In this document: one piece after another, positions 23,853 through 26,620 of the stretch
Position numbering within the stretch: position 1 is the stretch's first letter
How the letters are laid out: each line of letters opens with the position of its first letter
IMG/VR virus record: IMGVR_UViG_3300033182_000574
Coordinates: 1 to 26,620 of that record
Reading direction: 5' to 3' (one strand)
Length of the DNA: 26,620 bases
Source: a virus
Translations under genes and position numbers: made by a program
Notes under the pieces: generated by a model
Told to the model about the DNA's origin: nothing
Database searches by the model: none
The model's input: the letters and a program-made list of their open reading frames with translations, nothing else

Positions 23853-23927
23853 ATCCATCCTGAGAGATGCTAGGAAGGATTATCCAGCCTTCTCCCTACT
23901 TCGGTTTGGGGAGGGGAATAAATCCTT
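23853..23927 (+). ncRNA. Candidate structured RNA with alternative stems, upstream of HNH gene
   Basis: Three stems share one segment. ATCCATCCT (23853-23861) pairs with AGGAAGGAT (23872-23880), one mismatch. AAGGATT (23875-23881), part of that arm, can instead pair perfectly with AATCCTT (23921-23927). Enclosed in the latter is a GC-rich hairpin (23889-23916, CTTCTCCC with GGGAGGGG by Watson-Crick and G-U pairs with a bulge) capped by C-TTCG-G. Stable UUCG loop and mutually exclusive stems suggest a regulatory or catalytic RNA rather than coding sequence. No U tract follows. Family not recognised. The rest of the gap (23771-23852 and 23928-24003) shows nothing I can name. Confidence 0.45.
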
Positions 23928-24031
23928 ACTTGGAATCATTCTAAATTATACAAATTTTGGTGGTTTTACTTTTAGATAGTATATATATTATAAACGGAGA
24001 AGCATGAAAACAATTCACAAAGGATATAAAT

Positions 24032-24526
24032 ATGTCTACACAACAGTATAAAGATACAATCTTCTCAGTAGATGAGCAAGGTAATTGTTATGGTTCACGC
24101 GGTACAAAGATTGGAAACACTACTTCAAGAGGATATGTTAGAGTAGGTGAATCTATCGGTAAAAAGAATGGTGTTCGTAAGAAGAAATACTATAAAGTTC
24201 ATAGGATGATTGCTGAAACCTTTATTCCTAATCCCAACAATCTACCTCAAGTCAATCATATCAACGGAATCAAAACTGATAATCGAGTAGAAAACTTAGA
24301 ATGGTGTAATACTTCTCAGAATATGCAACACGCATTTGATAGTGGGTTACATAGTGGTGTAGGAGAGAATCATTATATGGCTAAGGTATCAGATGATGAA
24401 GTAAGGTACATTAGAGAACAATACTCAACTGGTAAGTACACTATATCTAAGATAGCTAAAGTATTCAATATGAGTTATCACAGTTGTTATAATATTGTAA
24501 AACGAAAAACAAGAAAATATATTTAA
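24032..24526 (+). CDS. HNH homing endonuclease
   Basis: A 164-residue protein in three parts: an N-terminal NUMOD4-like segment (1-50, GNCYGSRGTKIGNTTSRGYVR), an HNH_3-type nuclease with H57 in VHRMIAETF, NHINGIKTDNRVENLEW at 75-91 (H76, N84, N88) and a final QNMQHAF, and a C-terminal helix-turn-helix (DDEVRYIREQYSTGKYTISKIAKVFNMSYHS) that helps DNA recognition. Free-standing enzymes of this kind cut related genomes that lack the gene and spread by repair. The start at 24032 has AAAGGATATAA before it; an overlapping 15-codon frame begins at 24004 after CGGAGAAGC. It is flanked by structured RNA candidates on both sides. Confidence 0.85.
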   Translation: MSTQQYKDTIFSVDEQGNCYGSRGTKIGNTTSRGYVRVGESIGKKNGVRKKKYYKVHRMIAETFIPNPNNLPQVNHINGIKTDNRVENLEWCNTSQNMQHAFDSGLHSGVGENHYMAKVSDDEVRYIREQYSTGKYTISKIAKVFNMSYHSCYNIVKRKTRKYI

Positions 24527-24546
24527 TATATTATATGCAAAACAAA

Positions 24547-24605
24547 AACTGAGGCAGCATATCCTCGTTTGCTTTATGGTTGGTTACCGTCTAAAGTCCT
24601 CAGTT
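24547..24605 (+). ncRNA. Candidate small structured RNA before terminator
   Basis: AACTGAGG (24547-24554) pairs perfectly with CCTCAGTT (24598-24605), closing a 43-base interior with possible small stems (GGT with ACC near 24578-24590). The closing stem ends exactly where the terminator stem begins (24606), so the two helices could stack. A stem-closed element adjoining a terminator is the usual shape of a small phage RNA 3' domain. It may also be the 3' end of the HNH transcript. RNA family not recognised. Confidence 0.45.
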
Positions 24606-24636
24606 CCTCCAGTCAGTTCTTTGGCTGGGGGTTTTT
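24606..24636 (+). terminator. Rho-independent terminator before the tail operon
   Basis: CCTCCAGTCA (24606-24615) pairs over 10 positions with TGGCTGGGGG (24622-24631), using two G-U pairs, around a GTTCTT loop, then TTTTT. It separates the HNH gene from the tail chaperone, so the tail genes need their own promoter between here and 24692. The AT-rich sequence AATAATATAAAGTATAAAGG just before the gene is the only candidate. Confidence 0.85.
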
Positions 24637-24691
24637 ATGTTTTATACAATCAACTAATTTAACGAATAATATAAAGTATAAAGGAATGATT

Positions 24692-25417
24692 ATGGCAGAG
24701 AAGAAAACAATTAAGGTAGAATTACCTGAATACTTTAGTATCCAGCACTACAAAGCGATGGGTTCTTTCGAACATTTAGATGATGTCGAAAAGATTATTA
24801 TGACTGTTAGTGCATTGACTGGACATGATGTAGAAGAGATTGAGAGATGGGCATTAACCGATTTGATGAAAATCTACAATGAGGCTGGTAAGATAATGCA
24901 TAACACAGGTGGACAATTCTATCCTGTCTTTGAATTTAAAGATACTATCTATGGATTCCAACCCTTATCTAAGATGAGTGTTGCTGAGTTTATGGATTTG
25001 GAGAAGAGGTTGCAAGACCCTATGAATAACTTAGAAGAGATACTAGCAATCCTTTATAGACCTATTACATCACATAAGTTCAATGGAATGGAGTGGATGC
25101 ATAAATCATACATTAAGATTCTTAAAGGTGAGAACGAATCAATGTTCAAATACTATGAAGTAGAAGAGTATGATACAGAGAAAAGAGATTGGCGAGTAGA
25201 TATATTCAAAGAGTTACCATTGGAATATTGTATTGGAGTTCTTAGTTTTTTTTTGGGCTTAGGACTACAACTCTCTCTAAGTTCAGTAATATCTTCGGAA
25301 AATCTGACACCAGTGGAGAAGGAGACGATGATAGAAGTGATAGAGGAGGCCCTTCTATCGCTGAACATTACGGATGGCTCTATATCCTCAGAAACCTCGA
25401 TACAAGAAGAATCTTAG
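24692..25417 (+). CDS. Tail assembly chaperone, short form (gpG-like)
   Basis: A 241-residue product read without frameshifting. The ATG at 24692 is chosen because AAAGGA lies 7 bases upstream; ATG 24686 is in frame and adds two residues, and an earlier ATG at 24569 would cross the terminator. Residues about 65-130 contain VFEFKDTIYGFQPLSKMSVAEFMDLEKRL and LEEILAILYRPI, and residues about 165-195 contain FKELPLEYCIGVLSFFLGLG, a pattern I know from small phage proteins thought to be tail chaperones. In siphoviruses the short form coats the tape measure while the longer frameshifted form adds a tube-recruiting domain. A T9 tract at 25246-25254 provides the shift. Confidence 0.68.
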   Translation: MAEKKTIKVELPEYFSIQHYKAMGSFEHLDDVEKIIMTVSALTGHDVEEIERWALTDLMKIYNEAGKIMHNTGGQFYPVFEFKDTIYGFQPLSKMSVAEFMDLEKRLQDPMNNLEEILAILYRPITSHKFNGMEWMHKSYIKILKGENESMFKYYEVEEYDTEKRDWRVDIFKELPLEYCIGVLSFFLGLGLQLSLSSVISSENLTPVEKETMIEVIEEALLSLNITDGSISSETSIQEES

Positions 25418-25557
25418 ATATTACAGGTGGTAGTAGTGTACTGAAAGAGAACATTATATTTATTCTTAATTGGTTATCGATGGAAACGGAGATAGCTAAA
25501 CAAAAGGAAAGAGAAGAACGGCAAATGAGATTAGCAAATAAAGCAAGGTATAACTGA
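24692..25557 (+). CDS. Tail assembly chaperone, -1 frameshift product (gpGT-like)
   Basis: Slippage of one base back on TTTTTTG (25249-25255) joins 24692-25255 to 25255-25557, giving about 288 residues. The -1 frame stays open for 100 codons past the shift and codes a convincing domain: an Asp/Ser/Gly-rich linker (SDTSGEGDDDRSDRGGPS), then EHYGWLYILRNLDTRRILDI, NIIFILNWLSMETEIA and a basic helical end. The +1 frame meets a stop within four codons. It stops at TGA that overlaps the ATG of the next gene. This dual-output arrangement is the hallmark of lambda G/GT-type chaperones. Confidence 0.72.
25246..25255 (+). promoter_or_regulatory. -1 ribosomal frameshift site
   Basis: Nine T residues then GGG, read in frame as AGT TTT TTT TTG GGC. 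The heptamer T TTT TTG fits the X XXY YYZ slippery rule in the right phase. After the slip the ribosome reads GGG CTT. No strong stem was found just downstream, so a bacterial-type weak stimulator, or none, may apply. Confidence 0.75.
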
Positions 25558-26006
25558 TGAAAACGATAAAAGGATTAGAAGGATACTACATTACTGAAGA
25601 TGGTAAGGTATGGTCAGAGAAACGAAATAAGTTTCTAAAGACAAGATTGGATGAGAATGGTTACGAACGAGTTTCATTCAACATCTCAAAGGATGAGAGA
25701 TATGTAAAATCAGTTCATAGGTTAGTTGCTCAAGCATTTTTGGATAATCCTGAAGGCAAAAGGGAAGTAGCTCACTTGAATCACAATAGAAGTGACAATA
25801 GAGTAGAGAACTTACAATGGACAACACGAACGGAGAATATGCAGATGTCAGCACAAGAAGATAGGTTGATATCTATACCACGACCTAAAAGACAAAAGAT
25901 AAAGGCAATGTATGAGACTGGTAAGTATATTCAATATGAACTTGCTAATATATTTGGTATTAGTCAAGGTCGTGTTTCAGTAATCATAAATGAGGAGAGA
26001 TTATAA
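25557..26006 (+). CDS. NUMOD4-HNH homing endonuclease inside the tail operon
   Basis: A 149-residue protein: NUMOD4 at 1-40 (IKGLEGYYITEDGKVWS), HNH_3 nuclease with H54 in VHRLVAQAFLDNP, VAHLNHNRSDNRVENLQW (H73, N75, H76, N80, N85) and a QMSA end, then a C-terminal helix-turn-helix (KAMYETGKYIQYELANIFGISQGRVSVII). The start ATG overlaps the frameshift product stop (TGATG) and its stop overlaps the next gene's ATG (TAATG), so it is fitted without spacers into the tail operon. It is the same architecture as the endonuclease at 24032 but clearly diverged. Confidence 0.88.
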   Translation: MKTIKGLEGYYITEDGKVWSEKRNKFLKTRLDENGYERVSFNISKDERYVKSVHRLVAQAFLDNPEGKREVAHLNHNRSDNRVENLQWTTRTENMQMSAQEDRLISIPRPKRQKIKAMYETGKYIQYELANIFGISQGRVSVIINEERL

Positions 26007-26446
26007 TGCGCACTTACAAAGAAATAGTAGATAAATTTAACAATGCAGCTACATACCACGACCACATAAAGTCGTTTGGGCATGGTTCATTAGATAAGTT
26101 GAATGATGTGGTGAATCAACCGTATCCACTATTGTGGTTACGTCCGATGGCATCATTAGGTATTCAACCTTATGGACAGAGAACTTTAACTTTCGAAGTA
26201 TATGTTTTGGATGTACCTAAATTGGATAGAACAACTGATATACAAACTATGTCAGATTGTGAACGTACCTTATATGATGTATATGCATACTTTAGGGATG
26301 GACAAGACCAACAATCATACGAAGTAAATATGACTGGTATTACACCAGTACAAGAAGCATTTCAAGATAGATTATTTGGATGGTTAGGTAACTTTGATAT
26401 TATTACTGATTCATCAGGTCTTACATATTGTAATATTCCAAGCTAA
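26006..26446 (+). CDS. Tail terminator-like (tail completion) protein
   Basis: A 146-residue protein with a helical start (RTYKEIVDKFNNAATYHDHIKSFGHGSLDKLND), a PYPLLWLRPMASLG strand and a beta core (RTLTFEVYVLDVPKLDRTTDIQTMSDCERTLYDVYAYFRD). The layout, with helix, P-L-L-W-L-x-P, strand F-E-V-Y-V-L-D and then a helix with Sx-x-E-R-x-L-x-D-V, resembles tail terminators that cap the tube at the neck, in a version seen in Bacteroidota phages. It overlaps the HNH stop and the gp10-like start by 1 base each. The assignment rests on layout and neighbours. Confidence 0.55.
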   Translation: MRTYKEIVDKFNNAATYHDHIKSFGHGSLDKLNDVVNQPYPLLWLRPMASLGIQPYGQRTLTFEVYVLDVPKLDRTTDIQTMSDCERTLYDVYAYFRDGQDQQSYEVNMTGITPVQEAFQDRLFGWLGNFDIITDSSGLTYCNIPS

Positions 26447-26620
26447 TGGGTGATTTTCCAAACATAGAGAAAGTAGTAGAACAAGCAGCACCATTATATG
26501 CTGATTCAGTAAGAGATGCCGCTATTGCAGAAGGATTGTTTAAGAGTGGTACATTGGCTAACTCTTATTCTTCTCAAGTGGTGGTAAGACAGAATAAGAT
26601 AAAGATTCAGATATTAGGTG
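26446..26620 (+). CDS. HK97 gp10-like tail protein, 5' part (continues at base 1)
   Basis: True start of the gene that ends at 434. The ATG overlaps the preceding stop (TAATG) and opens with MGDFPNIEKVVEQAAPLYAD. The frame runs unbroken into the repeat and on through base 1 of the window, giving 155 residues in total. Confidence 0.8.
   Translation, partial: MGDFPNIEKVVEQAAPLYADSVRDAAIAEGLFKSGTLANSYSSQVVVRQNKIKIQILG
26480..26620. repeat. Terminal direct repeat, right copy
   Basis: Identical to 1-141; see the left copy. It starts inside the gp10-like gene at codon 12, not at a gene boundary. Confidence 0.95.

Noticed and set aside
23875-23927. A tRNA, suggested by the 7-base closing stem
   Set aside because: There is no D-arm, anticodon arm or TTC-containing T-arm, and the enclosed length is too short.
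23583-24003. Group I intron core
   Set aside because: I could not identify the conserved P7 or guanosine-binding elements, and no flanking gene appears to be interrupted.
24569-24691. N-terminal extension of the chaperone from ATG 24569
   Set aside because: It would translate through the structured element and rho-independent terminator; AAAGGA before ATG 24692 is the better start.

Overview
This window is almost certainly one complete, circularly assembled tailed-phage genome from a metagenome. The first 141 bases recur exactly as the last 141 (1-141 = 26480-26620), so the unique circle is about 26,479 bp, and the gene cut at the left edge is completed by the one that starts at 26446. All genes are on the + strand and tightly packed, with many ATGA, TAATG and TGATG overlaps. 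The DNA is AT-rich and codon use looks uniform. A tape measure, tail-tube-like protein, tail chaperone with a frameshift site, and no sheath indicate a long non-contractile (siphovirus-type) tail. The XkdF-type protease fusion, the head-tail connector and the large hub protein resemble proteins I associate with phages of Bacteroidota/Flavobacteriia. That host guess is an inference; most starts do have an AAGGA-like ribosome site.

Layout on the circle: (a) 18.5-18.77 kb: the main intergenic region, with late terminators, two further stem structures and a probable early promoter. (b) 18.77-23.58 kb: early/middle operon with a sigma-like transcription factor, small membrane and DNA-binding proteins, TerS, a winged-helix replication-initiator-like protein carrying iteron-like repeats in its own gene, TerL and a GIY-YIG-like nuclease. 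(c) 23.58-24.69 kb: a cassette holding a start-less ORF, a candidate structured RNA, an HNH homing endonuclease and a second structured RNA ending in a terminator. (d) 24.69-26.62/0.43 kb: tail assembly chaperone with a -1 frameshift, a second HNH endonuclease fitted seamlessly between tail genes, a tail-terminator-like protein and a gp10-like protein. (e) 0.44-7.17 kb: distal tail/hub proteins and tape measure. (f) 7.2-11.6 kb: holin-like protein, multidomain prohead protease, acidic scaffold, major capsid protein and tail-tube-like protein. (g) 11.67-18.5 kb: portal, connector, and three surface proteins (YadA-like fibre, glycine-rich adhesin, lectin-fold protein).

How it works together: the early operon would make the sigma-like protein, initiator and packaging enzymes, with the host supplying polymerase, primase and helicase, since none is encoded. 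The sigma-like protein may act at a palindromic AT motif (TTATATAA, often followed by TG) found in four late intergenic gaps. No integrase, repressor or recognisable endolysin was found.
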